A DNA stretch of 64,000 bases from CAYVIB01 sp964451365. GTDB taxonomy: Bacteria; Pseudomonadota; Gammaproteobacteria; Pseudomonadales; Cellvibrionaceae. Location of the stretch: the NCBI GenBank assembly GCA_964451365.1, contig CAYVIB010000018.1:1-64000 (forward strand), read 5' to 3'. The notes beneath the pieces are model-generated. The model searched no databases, had not been told where the DNA came from, and saw nothing but the letters and a program-made list of their open reading frames with translations. The position numbers were made by a program, and so were the translations under genes. Numbering within the stretch: the stretch's first letter is position 1; every line of letters begins with the position of its first letter. Positions 8,012-18,017 of the stretch are shown here, piece by piece.

Positions 8012-11000
8012 ATGGGAGATAAACGAAATTTCGCAGTGCTCGAATGGGTTATCGGAGAGATAAACGATACCCTGAATGAAGCACGCAACGCACTGGAAGC
8101 GTACGTGGAAAATCCCAAGGATTCCACGCGCATGCGGTTCTGTCTCACGCACATACATCAGGTGCACGGCAGTTTGCAGATGGTGGAATTCCACGGCGCA
8201 TCGCTGCTGGCGGAGGAAATGGAACAGCTTGCGCAGGCTATCGTCAACAACAATATTTCCAACGCTCCCGAAGCGCACGAAGTGTTGATGCGCTCGTTGC
8301 TGCAGCTGCCAACCTATCTTGAACATGTAAAACTTCAAAAAGAGGACCATCCTGGTGTGGTGCTGCCGCTGCTCAACGATTTGCGGGCGGTAAGAAAGCA
8401 AAGCTATTTAAGCGAAACCAACCTGTTTTCGCCGGACCTGTCCGCGGCGAACAAGCCTTCGGGCGAACGTCATCCCATCACCCAGGATAGTGCCAAGCTT
8501 GCGCAAATCCTGAAAAAACTGCGGGAGATGTATCAGTTTTCCGCCGCCAGTGTTTTACGCGGCATCAAGGTGGATGAAAACTTCGTCTATCTCGAAAAAG
8601 TCTGCACGCGCCTGGAAGTATTGACACGCGGTACGGCATGTCATCCCATTTGGGAGATTTCTTCCGCTTTGATCGACGGCCTGCGCCGCGACGACATCGA
8701 GTTGAGTGTCGCGGTTCGTGGCCTGCTTCGCTACCTGGCGCGGGAACTGAGAATACTTGGGGAAAAATCCCCTGCGTCACTCAACACGGCGCCCAATGAG
8801 GCGCTGCTGAAAAACCTGCTGTATTACATCGCCCGGGCCGACGAGGGAAGCAAGCGAATCGCGTTTGTCAGCAAAAAATATAAATTGTCCGATGCCCTTC
8901 TTGCCGGCTCCAGCAAGGGCTCGGGCGAAGAAGGCATCGCCATACCCGATCCCGAAGCAATTCGTTCGGTGGTGGTTGCGCTGCAGGATGAGCTCAACAC
9001 GGTCAAACATATTCTCGACCTGTCCATGACCGGCCAGAGTTCACCGGAAGATTTCAAACAGATTCTGCCGGTGGTAAAGCGCGTGGGCGATACGCTGGCG
9101 GTGCTGGGTATCGGGGACCTGCGTAAGCAGGTGATCGAGCAGGCAAGTGCGCTTGAACAAATGTGCCAGCAAAACAGCATTGATGAAAACGATCTGATGC
9201 AGGTGGCGAGTAAAATTATTGAAGTGGAACATCGTCTCGAGGCGATTTCCAAAGTGGCTGGCAAGCACAGGGATCTTTCTTCGGTCAACGAACGGGAAAT
9301 TGAAATCGATCAAGCCAAGCGCACGGTGTTGAAAGAATGTAAACACGGCCTGGAAAAAACCAAGGAAGCCATCGTCGAATATATTTCCTCCAAATGGAAT
9401 CCGGTTCACCTGCAAAGTATCGATGCGTTGTTGACGGATATTCGCGGTGGGTTGGAAATGGTGCCGTTGTCGCGTCCAGCGTCGATACTTGAATCGTGCA
9501 ACCGCTTTATTCAGGAAAACCTGCTGGCTTCCGACACCCAGCCAAGCTTTAAAACCCTCGACACGCTGGCGGACGCTATCGCGAGTGTGGAATATTTTAT
9601 CGAGCGCATTTCCGATGACCTCGACGAGGATGCGGAGTCCCTGCTGGATATCGCCGAGGAGAGTGTGGCGCAATTGGGTTATGGCGTAGCGGGCGCCCGA
9701 CCTGCTCCCGTTCGTCCGGCGCCGGAAATGTTGCAACCGGTACCCGAAGCGCCGGCGGCGAGTAAGGCCGAGTTTGTGTCACCTACGTTGGAAGTCCGGG
9801 ACCAGGTAGAAGAGAATTTTGCCGAAGAGGACGTCGTCAAAGAGGTCGCTGCCGACGAGCCCTTCTCATTCGAAACCGAAAGTGAAGAAGAACCTCTGGT
9901 CGCGGAACAGAATGACCTGGGCGAAACAGCTGAAGCCTTCGACGCTGGAGAGGAAACTGCCGAAGCCCAGGCGGAGCATTCCGCCGCGCAAGAACCCGCC
10001 GTGGAGAAACCCGCCACAACCGTGTCACTGGATATGATCTCGGTTGATGACGACGATGATGAATCGGAAAGTGATATCGACGATGAAATCATTGAAATAT
10101 TTATCGAGGAAGCCGGCGAGGTTCTGGAAACGCTCGGGGAATATTTCCCGAAATGGAAAGCCGATCCGAAAGATAATGATTCGCTGGTGATCGTCCGGCG
10201 TGCTTTCCACACCCTCAAAGGCAGCGGCCGCATGGTGGAAGCGCTGGATATCGGCGAACTGGCATGGTCGGTTGAAAACATGCTCAACCGGGTAATTGAC
10301 AAGACGGTCAACTACCAGCCGGCCCATGCGCACCTGATCATTCACGTGCTCAATCTGTTGCCGATCCTGATCAAGGCTTTCGAAACCCGCAAAGCCAATC
10401 CGCGGAAGGAATTAACCGAGCAGTACCGCCTGTGGGGTCATGAATTATCCGAAGGCACCATTCCGCCGCAATTGATCGAAGAGCCGGTGTTGGGTGCACT
10501 GGTGGCGGCTGCCGGGGAAACCGCGGTCGCCGAAGATGCAAGTGCCGTTGAAGAAGTGACAACTGCCGAGGACACCGAACAATCCGCACCGGAGTACGAC
10601 GCCGTTGCCGGAGAAGATGAAGAATCCGTAGAGGAAATTTCCCTGTCCCTGCCGGTGGAAGAAGGCAGCGAGGAAGAGGAAATTACTTTTGAGGCGGTGG
10701 GTGGCGATTTCTCCGTGGAAGACACAGAGGAAGATGAAGACCTCGTGCTATGGGAGATTTTTTCTTCCGAAGCCAAGGCGCACCTGCTTACCCTGCAAGG
10801 TTTTATCAACGACATGGAAGAAGCAGCTCCCTTATATTCGCCGCCAACGGACGAACTGCAACGCGCGCTGCACACCCTGAAAGGCAGTGCGAAGATGGCT
10901 CAGGTTACACCGATAGCGCGCATGGCGGAGCCGCTGGAAGGCTTCACCAAGGAAATGATTTCCTACCAGGTTCCGATTACCGCCGACATTCTGCAACTGA

Positions 11001-14000
11001 TCAAGGACACCGTTACCTACACCAACGAAGGGCTTGATTCGATTGACTCCGGCCGCGCGGTGGAAATACCCAAGCTCGAACAGTTCCTCGCGCGCACGGC
11101 GGAACTGCGGGATTTAGCGGTGGGCCACCTGATTCGCCTCAAAGAGATGGAGAAGCAGGGCGGTAACCAGGTTGATCCGCGCCTGCTGTCCATCTTCATG
11201 GCCGAGGAAATGAAGTTGCTGCTGGACGCCGACATGCTGCTGGATCGCTGGCGCTCCGACGGGCATAACGATCAAATTCCGGACCTGATTACTGAACTTA
11301 CCACCCTGGAAGCCGGCGCCCAGCAGGCCAACCTGCCGGATATGGCGAAGTTAAGCCTGCAACTGCGCAGCGCGCACGAAGCCGCGCTGGCTGGCAGGTT
11401 GAGCTGCGACGACGATTTCTTTGAAGTCCTGACCGATGGTCACAACAATCTGTTGGACATGGTGGACGCCGTGGCCGCGGGCCAGAATGTGGTGCCGCCA
11501 AGTGAAACCGTGAGCGCGGCGCTGGAATACATTATTGCCGGTGCCGAACCGCTTGCGGACCAACAGCCTCAAGCCAAGGACTTCAGCGTCGAGTCGAGCA
11601 CGTTTGAGCTTGGCGATTATTCCGAACCGGTCAGCTTTGATAACCCGGAAGAAAACGTTGCGGAAAACAGCGCGGATTCCGTTGACGAAATCGTGTTTGA
11701 AAGTGACGGCTTTGAGCGTGGTGGTTTTGAAGGTGCCAGTTTCGAAAGTGCTAATTTCGAAGGTGACAGCCTTGAAAATAACAGCTTCGAAAGTGACAGC
11801 CTCGAAAGTGACAATACCACGCCCGCTGAAACCACCGGCGCGGATAATGATTGGGATACGGGCCTCTGGCAGGTTACCGGCGAAGATGAAGCTGAATCGA
11901 TTGAGCTGCAGGAACCGGTGGAAGAACCTGGCGAAGCGGAAGATCATTACTTTGACTTCTCCGGCGAGCAGTCGGAGCCCGAGTCGGGAGCCGGCGAAGA
12001 ACTTGTTTTTGATGATTTGCCGGAGCAGGCGCTGGGCGAAGAAACCCTGGAGGCGGAAGAGCAATCCGAAGCCCTTGTCGAGGACGATTTCAGTTTCGCC
12101 GATGCATCCGCGCCCGATATAGAAATGTCGTTTGACACCCCCGAGCCCGAGGCAGAAAGCCCTGCCGGTGATGTGGGAAACGCTTCCGAGACCAGTGAAA
12201 AATCTCAACCGGAATCGCCGGTTGAAGCCGGTGATAGCGGCGGCGAGGGAATTCCCGGGTTGCTCGACACCATTGATGTCAACGATGAGGATTTTGATGA
12301 GGATATTCTCGATGTCTTCCTTGAAGAAGCGGAAGAGCTGATTGAGCAACTGGATGAAGCCGTGCATGCCTGGGAATTGGACTGGTCCAACATGGAGAGT
12401 GTCGAACAGATCAAGCGTGCGCTTCACACGCTCAAGGGCGGTGCTCGCCTGGCGGGCATGACCAACCTGGGTGAATTGACCCACGAATACGAAAGTTACC
12501 TGATTAGCGCGGATATTTCCCTGGTCGACGAAGCCTTCTTTGCCCGCATTCACGAGTACCAGGACAAGGTTCTGCGCGGTGTGCGCGCCATCCAGCGCTT
12601 TATTAGCGGTGGTGGCGAAAGCGCCCTGGCGACGGAGGATATTACTGTGCAGACGCCGGAATCCCCGGCTGTCACCCATGCGGAAACTCCCATAGGCGAG
12701 GTGGCCCCGGCGGCGGAAGAGCAACCGATTCCGTCGTCCAGGCCGCAAGCCGCGTCCAGCAATGTGCTGCCCTTCGCGCCCAAGCCGAAGGAATCACTGC
12801 CCGCGCTTGCCGATGATGATGACGGCGGCTTTGCCGCACCCATGATCAAAACGGGCGGCGGTGGCCGAGGTGCCGTTGCCCTCAAGAAAACCGGCGGTCC
12901 GCAGGAGGTCATCAAGGTATCGGCCGACCTGCTGGAAGAATTGGTTAACCTGGCGGGTGAGACCTCCATCAGCCGTGGCCGGCTCGAGCAGCAGATTACC
13001 GATTTCGGCGGCGCCCTGATGGAAATCGATATGACCATCGCCCGTCTGCAGGAGCAGTTGCGCCGGCTGGATATTGAAACCGAAGCCCAGGTCCTGTTCC
13101 GGCAGGAGCAGATCGAGCAGAGCGACAAGGACTTCGACCCGCTGGAAATGGACCGCTATTCCCACCTGCAGCAACTGTCGCGGTCGCTGATCGAATCGGC
13201 GTCGGACCTGGCGGACCTGCGCGCGACCCTGACCGAAAAGGTGCGCGATACCGAAACCCTGCTGCTGCAGCAATCCCGAATCAACTCCACCCTGCAGGAA
13301 GGCCTGATGCGTTCGCGCATGGTGCCGTTCTCCCGCATGGTGCCGCGCCTGCGCCGTATTGTCCGGCAAGTGGCGTCCGAGCTGGGCAAGAAAGTCAGCT
13401 TTGAGCTGGACAACGTGGAAGGCGAACTGGATCGTTCGGTACTGGAACGTATGGTGGCCCCGCTGGAGCACATGCTGCGTAACGCGGTCGACCACGGTAT
13501 TGAAAAACCCGACGATCGCATGGCCGCCGGCAAGCCGGAAACGGGTCGTATCGTCCTGAGTCTCGGCCGCGAAGGCGGTGACGTTATCCTGCGCCTGGTG
13601 GACGACGGTCGAGGTATCGACCTGAAGCGGGTGCGGGCCAAGGCTATCGAGCGCGGCCTGATGGCCGCCGAGGCAGAATTGAGTGACCGTGACATCATGC
13701 AGTTTATTCTACACGCCGGTTTCAGTACCGCCGAAAGTGTCACCCAGATCTCCGGTCGCGGTGTCGGCATGGACGTGGTGAGCGCCGAGATTAAACAATT
13801 GGGTGGTTCCGTATCCATCAACTCCAGATGGGGCCAGGGAACTGAGTTCTTTGTTCGCCTGCCATTTACCGTGTCCGTGAACCGGGCGTTGATGGTTGTG
13901 CTGGGCAACGATTACTACGCGGTGCCGCTCAACACCATCGAAGGTATCGTGCGCGTCAGTCCGTTTGAACTGGAACACTACTACACCGATCCCGATTCCC

Positions 14001-14743
14001 GCTTCGAATACGCGGGCGAACGCTATCAGGTGCGTTACCTGGGCAATATGTTGAACAGCGACCTGGTGCCCCGGCTCGAAGGCCAGTCACTGCCGCTGCC
14101 GGTCATCCTGGTTCGCTCCGCCGAACACACAATGGCACTGCAGGTGGATGCGCTGCTGGGCAGCCGCGAGATCGTGGTGAAAAGCCTGGGACAACAGTTC
14201 AGTCTGGTGCAGGGTTTGTCCGGCGCCACCGTAATGGGTGACGGTAGCGTGGTGGTGATCCTTGATTCGCACGCCCTGGTGCGGAAGGAAGTGGCGCTGG
14301 CGAGTTCGCAGATTCCGCTTATGGCCACCAGTGGCCTGCCGGAACCGGAAGAAGACGATACCGTGCCCACCATCATGGTGGTGGACGACTCGGTAACGGT
14401 GCGCAAGGTAACCAGCCGTTTCCTGGAGCGGGAAGGTTTTGAGGTGATTACCGCCAAAGACGGCGTTGATGCCTTGCAGGTGCTGCAGGACCGCGTTCCC
14501 GACCTGATGCTGCTGGATATCGAAATGCCCCGCATGGACGGGTTTGAAGTGGCCAAGAACGTTCGCGGCTCACGTCGCTGGAAGGGTATTCCCATCATCA
14601 TGATCACCTCCAGGACCGGCGATAAGCACAAGGATCACGCCCTCAGCCTTGGCGTTGACAAGTACATGGGCAAACCGTATCAGGAAGACGCCCTGCTCGA
14701 GAGCATCAACGAGCTTCTGGTAAAACACAAGAAGGGCAGGTAA
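8012..14743 (+). CDS. chpA: Multi-Hpt hybrid chemotaxis histidine kinase ChpA
   Basis: A 2243-residue CheA-like hybrid kinase and the core of the Chp system. Domains in order: a degenerate N-terminal Hpt (His52 in HQVHGSLQM), a long helical region to about residue 560, an acidic linker, an Hpt with His733 (FHTLKGSGRM), an Hpt with His954 (HTLKGSAKM), an acidic linker containing pentapeptide repeats, an Hpt with His1472 (HTLKGGARL), then dimerisation, ATPase (Asn1824 in MLRNAVDHGIEKP, LVDDGRGID, GRGVGMDVV), CheW-like and C-terminal receiver (Asp2169 in LLDIEMPRMDGF). Phosphate flows from the Hpt histidines to PilG and PilH in Pseudomonas. That ChpA is longer (about 2470 residues) with eight Xpt domains; only four Hpt-like histidines are evident here. 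chpB starts 5 bp after the stop. Confidence 0.96.
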   Translation: MGDKRNFAVLEWVIGEINDTLNEARNALEAYVENPKDSTRMRFCLTHIHQVHGSLQMVEFHGASLLAEEMEQLAQAIVNNNISNAPEAHEVLMRSLLQLPTYLEHVKLQKEDHPGVVLPLLNDLRAVRKQSYLSETNLFSPDLSAANKPSGERHPITQDSAKLAQILKKLREMYQFSAASVLRGIKVDENFVYLEKVCTRLEVLTRGTACHPIWEISSALIDGLRRDDIELSVAVRGLLRYLARELRILGEKSPASLNTAPNEALLKNLLYYIARADEGSKRIAFVSKKYKLSDALLAGSSKGSGEEGIAIPDPEAIRSVVVALQDELNTVKHILDLSMTGQSSPEDFKQILPVVKRVGDTLAVLGIGDLRKQVIEQASALEQMCQQNSIDENDLMQVASKIIEVEHRLEAISKVAGKHRDLSSVNEREIEIDQAKRTVLKECKHGLEKTKEAIVEYISSKWNPVHLQSIDALLTDIRGGLEMVPLSRPASILESCNRFIQENLLASDTQPSFKTLDTLADAIASVEYFIERISDDLDEDAESLLDIAEESVAQLGYGVAGARPAPVRPAPEMLQPVPEAPAASKAEFVSPTLEVRDQVEENFAEEDVVKEVAADEPFSFETESEEEPLVAEQNDLGETAEAFDAGEETAEAQAEHSAAQEPAVEKPATTVSLDMISVDDDDDESESDIDDEIIEIFIEEAGEVLETLGEYFPKWKADPKDNDSLVIVRRAFHTLKGSGRMVEALDIGELAWSVENMLNRVIDKTVNYQPAHAHLIIHVLNLLPILIKAFETRKANPRKELTEQYRLWGHELSEGTIPPQLIEEPVLGALVAAAGETAVAEDASAVEEVTTAEDTEQSAPEYDAVAGEDEESVEEISLSLPVEEGSEEEEITFEAVGGDFSVEDTEEDEDLVLWEIFSSEAKAHLLTLQGFINDMEEAAPLYSPPTDELQRALHTLKGSAKMAQVTPIARMAEPLEGFTKEMISYQVPITADILQLIKDTVTYTNEGLDSIDSGRAVEIPKLEQFLARTAELRDLAVGHLIRLKEMEKQGGNQVDPRLLSIFMAEEMKLLLDADMLLDRWRSDGHNDQIPDLITELTTLEAGAQQANLPDMAKLSLQLRSAHEAALAGRLSCDDDFFEVLTDGHNNLLDMVDAVAAGQNVVPPSETVSAALEYIIAGAEPLADQQPQAKDFSVESSTFELGDYSEPVSFDNPEENVAENSADSVDEIVFESDGFERGGFEGASFESANFEGDSLENNSFESDSLESDNTTPAETTGADNDWDTGLWQVTGEDEAESIELQEPVEEPGEAEDHYFDFSGEQSEPESGAGEELVFDDLPEQALGEETLEAEEQSEALVEDDFSFADASAPDIEMSFDTPEPEAESPAGDVGNASETSEKSQPESPVEAGDSGGEGIPGLLDTIDVNDEDFDEDILDVFLEEAEELIEQLDEAVHAWELDWSNMESVEQIKRALHTLKGGARLAGMTNLGELTHEYESYLISADISLVDEAFFARIHEYQDKVLRGVRAIQRFISGGGESALATEDITVQTPESPAVTHAETPIGEVAPAAEEQPIPSSRPQAASSNVLPFAPKPKESLPALADDDDGGFAAPMIKTGGGGRGAVALKKTGGPQEVIKVSADLLEELVNLAGETSISRGRLEQQITDFGGALMEIDMTIARLQEQLRRLDIETEAQVLFRQEQIEQSDKDFDPLEMDRYSHLQQLSRSLIESASDLADLRATLTEKVRDTETLLLQQSRINSTLQEGLMRSRMVPFSRMVPRLRRIVRQVASELGKKVSFELDNVEGELDRSVLERMVAPLEHMLRNAVDHGIEKPDDRMAAGKPETGRIVLSLGREGGDVILRLVDDGRGIDLKRVRAKAIERGLMAAEAELSDRDIMQFILHAGFSTAESVTQISGRGVGMDVVSAEIKQLGGSVSINSRWGQGTEFFVRLPFTVSVNRALMVVLGNDYYAVPLNTIEGIVRVSPFELEHYYTDPDSRFEYAGERYQVRYLGNMLNSDLVPRLEGQSLPLPVILVRSAEHTMALQVDALLGSREIVVKSLGQQFSLVQGLSGATVMGDGSVVVILDSHALVRKEVALASSQIPLMATSGLPEPEEDDTVPTIMVVDDSVTVRKVTSRFLEREGFEVITAKDGVDALQVLQDRVPDLMLLDIEMPRMDGFEVAKNVRGSRRWKGIPIIMITSRTGDKHKDHALSLGVDKYMGKPYQEDALLESINELLVKHKKGR
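11705..11809 (+). repeat. Seven pentapeptide-like 15-bp repeats in the ChpA linker
   Basis: Residues 1232-1266 of ChpA read as seven consecutive pentapeptides: DGFER, GGFEG, ASFES, ANFEG, DSLEN, NSFES, DSLES. Each has Phe or Leu at position 3 and Glu at position 4, encoded by a 15-bp unit. The pattern resembles pentapeptide-repeat proteins (A(D/N)LXX), which form a right-handed beta-helix, but seven units are few and the run is embedded in an acidic disordered linker. Confidence 0.75.
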
Positions 14744-14748
14744 CAGCC

Positions 14749-15732
14749 GTGGCTCTGCAGGCTCTCAACATAGGTGTTCTGGCCGATAACGCCGCGCATC
14801 TGAGAGATCTTAATGAACTGGTATGCGGTGCCGGCCATAACGTTGTGGCCTCTTTCCAGGTCAGTCCCGACAAACTGGATCACTTGCCCGATGTGGATGC
14901 CTGGGTGGTACGGCTCGACCTGCAGTCGGACCTGGCGATGCAATTTGTGGAGAAGCTGGACAGCCTGGAAGTCACCATCATCTATGATGATTGCGAGGAC
15001 CTCGCCGCCGGTGATAAAGCGGATCGAACCAAGCGCTTCAACAGTAAAATCAATATGTGCACCGGTCAGCGCGCCAGCTCGCCATTAAACCAGAGCCGGG
15101 CGAAGGAGGTGTGGGTATTGGCGGCCTCCGCCGGTGGTCCGGAAGCCGTTACCGCCTTTTTAAAACAGCTACCGGATATATTGAAGAATATTGCTTTTTT
15201 CTATGTCCAGCACATCGATACCACCATTACCTCCACGTTGCAGAAAGCCATTGTACGTAACACGTCATGGCAGGTATTCACCACCGACAAAGCACATTTC
15301 GTCTCCGAGGGTTGCATCTATATCGTCTCTCCCAGCCATGGCCTGGAGCTGAGCGATTCCGGCCTGGTGACGCCGGTGGAGCAACCCTGGAGCGGCCCCT
15401 ACAAACCATCGATTGACCAGGTAATGGCGAAAGTGGCGAGAGTTTACGGCGCGCACTCCGGAGCAATAATTTTTTCCGGCATGGGCGATGACGGTGCCAA
15501 AAGCTGTCGTTACCTGAAGCATTCCGGTGGGCAGATATGGGCGCAGTCGCCGCAAAGCGCCACGGTGGATTCCATGCCTTTCAGCGCGCTGAAAACCGGC
15601 TTCGTTACCTTCCAGGGAACGCCGGAGGAGCTGGCGAAAAATTTTGTTCTGTCGCGAAATGTTCACGCGGAAACCGACGTGACACAGCGGCAGGCAGAGA
15701 CGAGACAAGAAACGAGAGAAGTAAAAATATGA
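14749..15732 (+). CDS. chpB: CheB-like chemoreceptor methylesterase ChpB
   Basis: A 327-residue protein with a C-terminal CheB methylesterase domain that should remove methyl groups from PilJ. The catalytic triad is visible: Ser127 in LAASAGGPEAV, His155 in YVQHID and Asp248 in SGMGDDGAKS. The N-terminal 110 residues keep the size of a receiver domain but lack its motifs (no acidic pair, no MPxxDG), so phospho-regulation as in CheB is doubtful. The start is a GTG at 14749, five bases after the chpA stop. The end overlaps chpC by 4 bp (ATGA), indicating translational coupling. Confidence 0.92.
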   Translation: MALQALNIGVLADNAAHLRDLNELVCGAGHNVVASFQVSPDKLDHLPDVDAWVVRLDLQSDLAMQFVEKLDSLEVTIIYDDCEDLAAGDKADRTKRFNSKINMCTGQRASSPLNQSRAKEVWVLAASAGGPEAVTAFLKQLPDILKNIAFFYVQHIDTTITSTLQKAIVRNTSWQVFTTDKAHFVSEGCIYIVSPSHGLELSDSGLVTPVEQPWSGPYKPSIDQVMAKVARVYGAHSGAIIFSGMGDDGAKSCRYLKHSGGQIWAQSPQSATVDSMPFSALKTGFVTFQGTPEELAKNFVLSRNVHAETDVTQRQAETRQETREVKI

Positions 15733-16208
15733 GCGAAAATCAGGTTGCGGTTATGTCGCAAGGCGGTGATATTCCCTGCTTGTTGATCCCGTTGATCAAC
15801 CAGACACTCCTGGTGCCCACCGTAACAGTGGCGGAAATGGCGCCGGTGCAACCCATCACCAAAGTGGAGGGCGCGCCCGACTGGCTTTACGGCATGTACC
15901 GCTGGCGCGAATTGGAAATTCCCCTGATCGCTTATGAAGTGCTCAACGGCGGCGAACCTTTACCGCTGAACACCAGTGGTCGAATTGCCGTGTTCAATAA
16001 TACCGGTGTCAATGACGGCCTGCATTTTATCGCTATTGCGGCCCAGGGTATCCCGCGCATGGCGCGAGTAAGTGAGAGCGATATCAACGAGGACCCGGAC
16101 CAGGCCCGGGGACCGGTGGATTTAATGGCTGTCAAAGTCGGTATGGAAGAACTCATCATTCCTAACGTCAGCGCACTGGAAACGGCTTATATCGACCTGG
16201 GTCTATAA
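15729..16208 (+). CDS. chpC: CheW-like protein ChpC
   Basis: A 159-residue CheW-domain protein that overlaps chpB by the ATGA arrangement. Recognisable features are IPCLLIPLINQTLLVPTVTVAEM, WLYGMYRWRELEIPLIAYEVLNG and the C-terminal IIPNVSALETAYIDL (each a separate motif). In Pseudomonas ChpC is an accessory adaptor linking further inputs to ChpA. An in-frame upstream extension lies inside chpB and is not used. This is the last gene of the recognisable pil-chp cluster; chpD and chpE, which follow in Pseudomonas, are absent here. Confidence 0.92.
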   Translation: MSENQVAVMSQGGDIPCLLIPLINQTLLVPTVTVAEMAPVQPITKVEGAPDWLYGMYRWRELEIPLIAYEVLNGGEPLPLNTSGRIAVFNNTGVNDGLHFIAIAAQGIPRMARVSESDINEDPDQARGPVDLMAVKVGMEELIIPNVSALETAYIDLGL

Positions 16209-16310
16209 ACCGGGATTGAATTTCCCGGGACTTCCTCTCATACGATTTCCGGTTAAACCGGCGGCCATATTTGCGGTCTACTCCCAACGATCACATTTTT
16301 TTGGTTTCTC

Positions 16311-17048
16311 GTGAATAACGCCATCATCAAAAACCGGGGGGCAAAAGGGCTTCCGCTGCATTACCTCGCCTGGGTCGCGGCCCTGATGCCGTTTGTTACC
16401 ACCCACGTCAGCTATCTGCTGGCGGCATCCTTCGGTCACCTGGACTGGTGCCTGCCCTATGGGCTTGACTGTTATTCCATCAGTGCCACCGGTCGAACGC
16501 TACCGGAAAAAATCTGGTTCAAGTTCGGCATGATCCCAGCCGCCCTGGTAACAATGATACTGTGGTGGAGTGCTGCCGACTGGCGCCAGCAAACGGCCAA
16601 CACCGCGTATAAAAAATCTCTCGCCACCATGCGGGTAGTCGGTTTGATCGCGGCGCTGTTTTTGATTTTGTACACCATTGCATTGGGCGAGGAGGGACGC
16701 ATGTACCGCAACATCCGGCGCACCGGGGTGATACTGGCATTTTCCCTGACTTTTATTTCCCAGCTGTTACTGACACGACTGATTGGCGAACTGGCGGAAA
16801 TTCGGGATGATTCCCACCTCCGCCTTTGGCACCGGAGACTGATGACGATTATCGTTGTCCTGTTGGCGACCGGCTTGCTGAGCGTAGTCTTGACTTACGC
16901 CCTCGGGGACACCTATCACCGGATGGAAAATGGTTTCGAATGGACAATGGCGCTTATGCTGAATGCCTATTTTGTCGGCCTGGCCATGATGTGGTCGGGT
17001 GAAAAAGCGGTATTAAAAATAGTTTTGGACGAAACTGGAAAACGTTAA
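16311..17048 (+). CDS. Frag1/DRAM/Sfk1-like membrane protein
   Basis: A 245-residue protein with about six predicted TM helices (WVAALMPFVTTHVSYLLAA, FGMIPAALVTMILWW, VGLIAALFLILYTIAL, GVILAFSLTFISQLL, LMTIIVVLLATGLLSVVLTY, WTMALMLNAYFVGLAMMW). The segment CLPYGLDCYSISATGRTLPEKIWFKFG resembles the P-x-IS-D/A-TG-x-x-PE-x-x-F signature of the Frag1/DRAM/Sfk1 family, which is best known in eukaryotes. The start is a GTG with no obvious ribosome binding site. It lies about 100 bp after chpC on the same strand but is not a known Chp component. The assignment is by motif only. Confidence 0.6.
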   Translation: MNNAIIKNRGAKGLPLHYLAWVAALMPFVTTHVSYLLAASFGHLDWCLPYGLDCYSISATGRTLPEKIWFKFGMIPAALVTMILWWSAADWRQQTANTAYKKSLATMRVVGLIAALFLILYTIALGEEGRMYRNIRRTGVILAFSLTFISQLLLTRLIGELAEIRDDSHLRLWHRRLMTIIVVLLATGLLSVVLTYALGDTYHRMENGFEWTMALMLNAYFVGLAMMWSGEKAVLKIVLDETGKR

Positions 17049-17120
17049 TTGCGGTTACCCGGGGAGGGCAACCGCGAGGGCTGCCCCTGCATAATCGATC
17101 ATATGAAGAAGCAAGTTTTT

Positions 17121-18017
17121 TTAGTGCAGTGGCACGCCTTTTTCGCCAAACAGAATAACAATATCGCTTTCGTTAAAGGAATAAAACCGGCCGCAAAACT
17201 GGCAATCCACCTGAATGACTTTTCTTTCATTCAACAACTGAAAGGCTTCGCCCTTCCCCAGTGAGGCGAGGGCGTTGGCGCTTCTTTCACGGGTGCAACT
17301 GCACTGAAAAATAATTTCCCTGCCGGCAAACAAACGGCAGTTCATTTCGTTGAACAAACGATACAAAACAACATCGTGGTCCAGCTCATACAGTTCCCCC
17401 TGTGTAACGGTATCGGCGAGTTGCACGACCGTTTGCCATTGGTCCTGCCGGGTTTCCGCATCTGTTACCTTTTGCGCGGGCAAACCCTGCAGCAGGATTC
17501 CACCGGCGGTTTCCGTATCCGAAAAAATCCAGAAGCGTGTGGGCAATTGCTCTGATTGCATAAAATAGCTGGTCAGGCATTCAGCCAGCGAGTTGCCCTC
17601 CAGCGGCACGATGCCCTGATAGCGCTCTCCTTTTTTCGGGTCCATCGTCAGCGTTAACACACCGTTGCCGATAATTTCCTTTAAATTGGAAGTGTCTACA
17701 TCCATCGCTTCCAGTCGCAGTGCGGCGTCACCACTTGCTTTTACAATCCCCCTCAAATGACCATCGTGCGTTGTCTCCGCCATGATCAACGGGATAGGGC
17801 CATCACCTCGCGCCTGAAGCGTCAGTATGCCGTCGAATTTCAACGTTTCACTCAACAAGGTCACGGCGACAAAAAATTCACCCAGCAGGCGTTTTTGTTG
17901 CGGCGTCAGTGTTTGATGTTCGATTGCCTGTTGAAAGCTTTCGCGAAGCGTCACAATTTCTCCGCGAATATCAGAGTCGTCAAAAATAAAACGGTGAGTA
18001 GTGTCAAAATCAGTCAT
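17121..18017 (-). CDS. hslO: Redox-regulated chaperone Hsp33
   Basis: A 298-residue cytoplasmic holdase activated by oxidation. The N-terminal domain has FDGILTLQARGDGPIPLIMAE and GVLTLTMDP, and the C-terminal zinc-switch domain carries the four cysteines as CSC (in FQCSCTRERS) and CQFC (in VDCQFCGRFYSF). Length matches the family. It overlaps hslR by 4 bp, so the two heat-shock genes are coupled. The order yrfG-hslR-hslO is the same as in Escherichia coli. Confidence 0.97.
   Translation of the reverse strand: MTDFDTTHRFIFDDSDIRGEIVTLRESFQQAIEHQTLTPQQKRLLGEFFVAVTLLSETLKFDGILTLQARGDGPIPLIMAETTHDGHLRGIVKASGDAALRLEAMDVDTSNLKEIIGNGVLTLTMDPKKGERYQGIVPLEGNSLAECLTSYFMQSEQLPTRFWIFSDTETAGGILLQGLPAQKVTDAETRQDQWQTVVQLADTVTQGELYELDHDVVLYRLFNEMNCRLFAGREIIFQCSCTRERSANALASLGKGEAFQLLNERKVIQVDCQFCGRFYSFNESDIVILFGEKGVPLH

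Noticed and set aside
11351..12748. Minus-strand open frame of 465 codons
   Set aside because: It lies entirely inside chpA on the opposite strand and encodes no recognisable domain.
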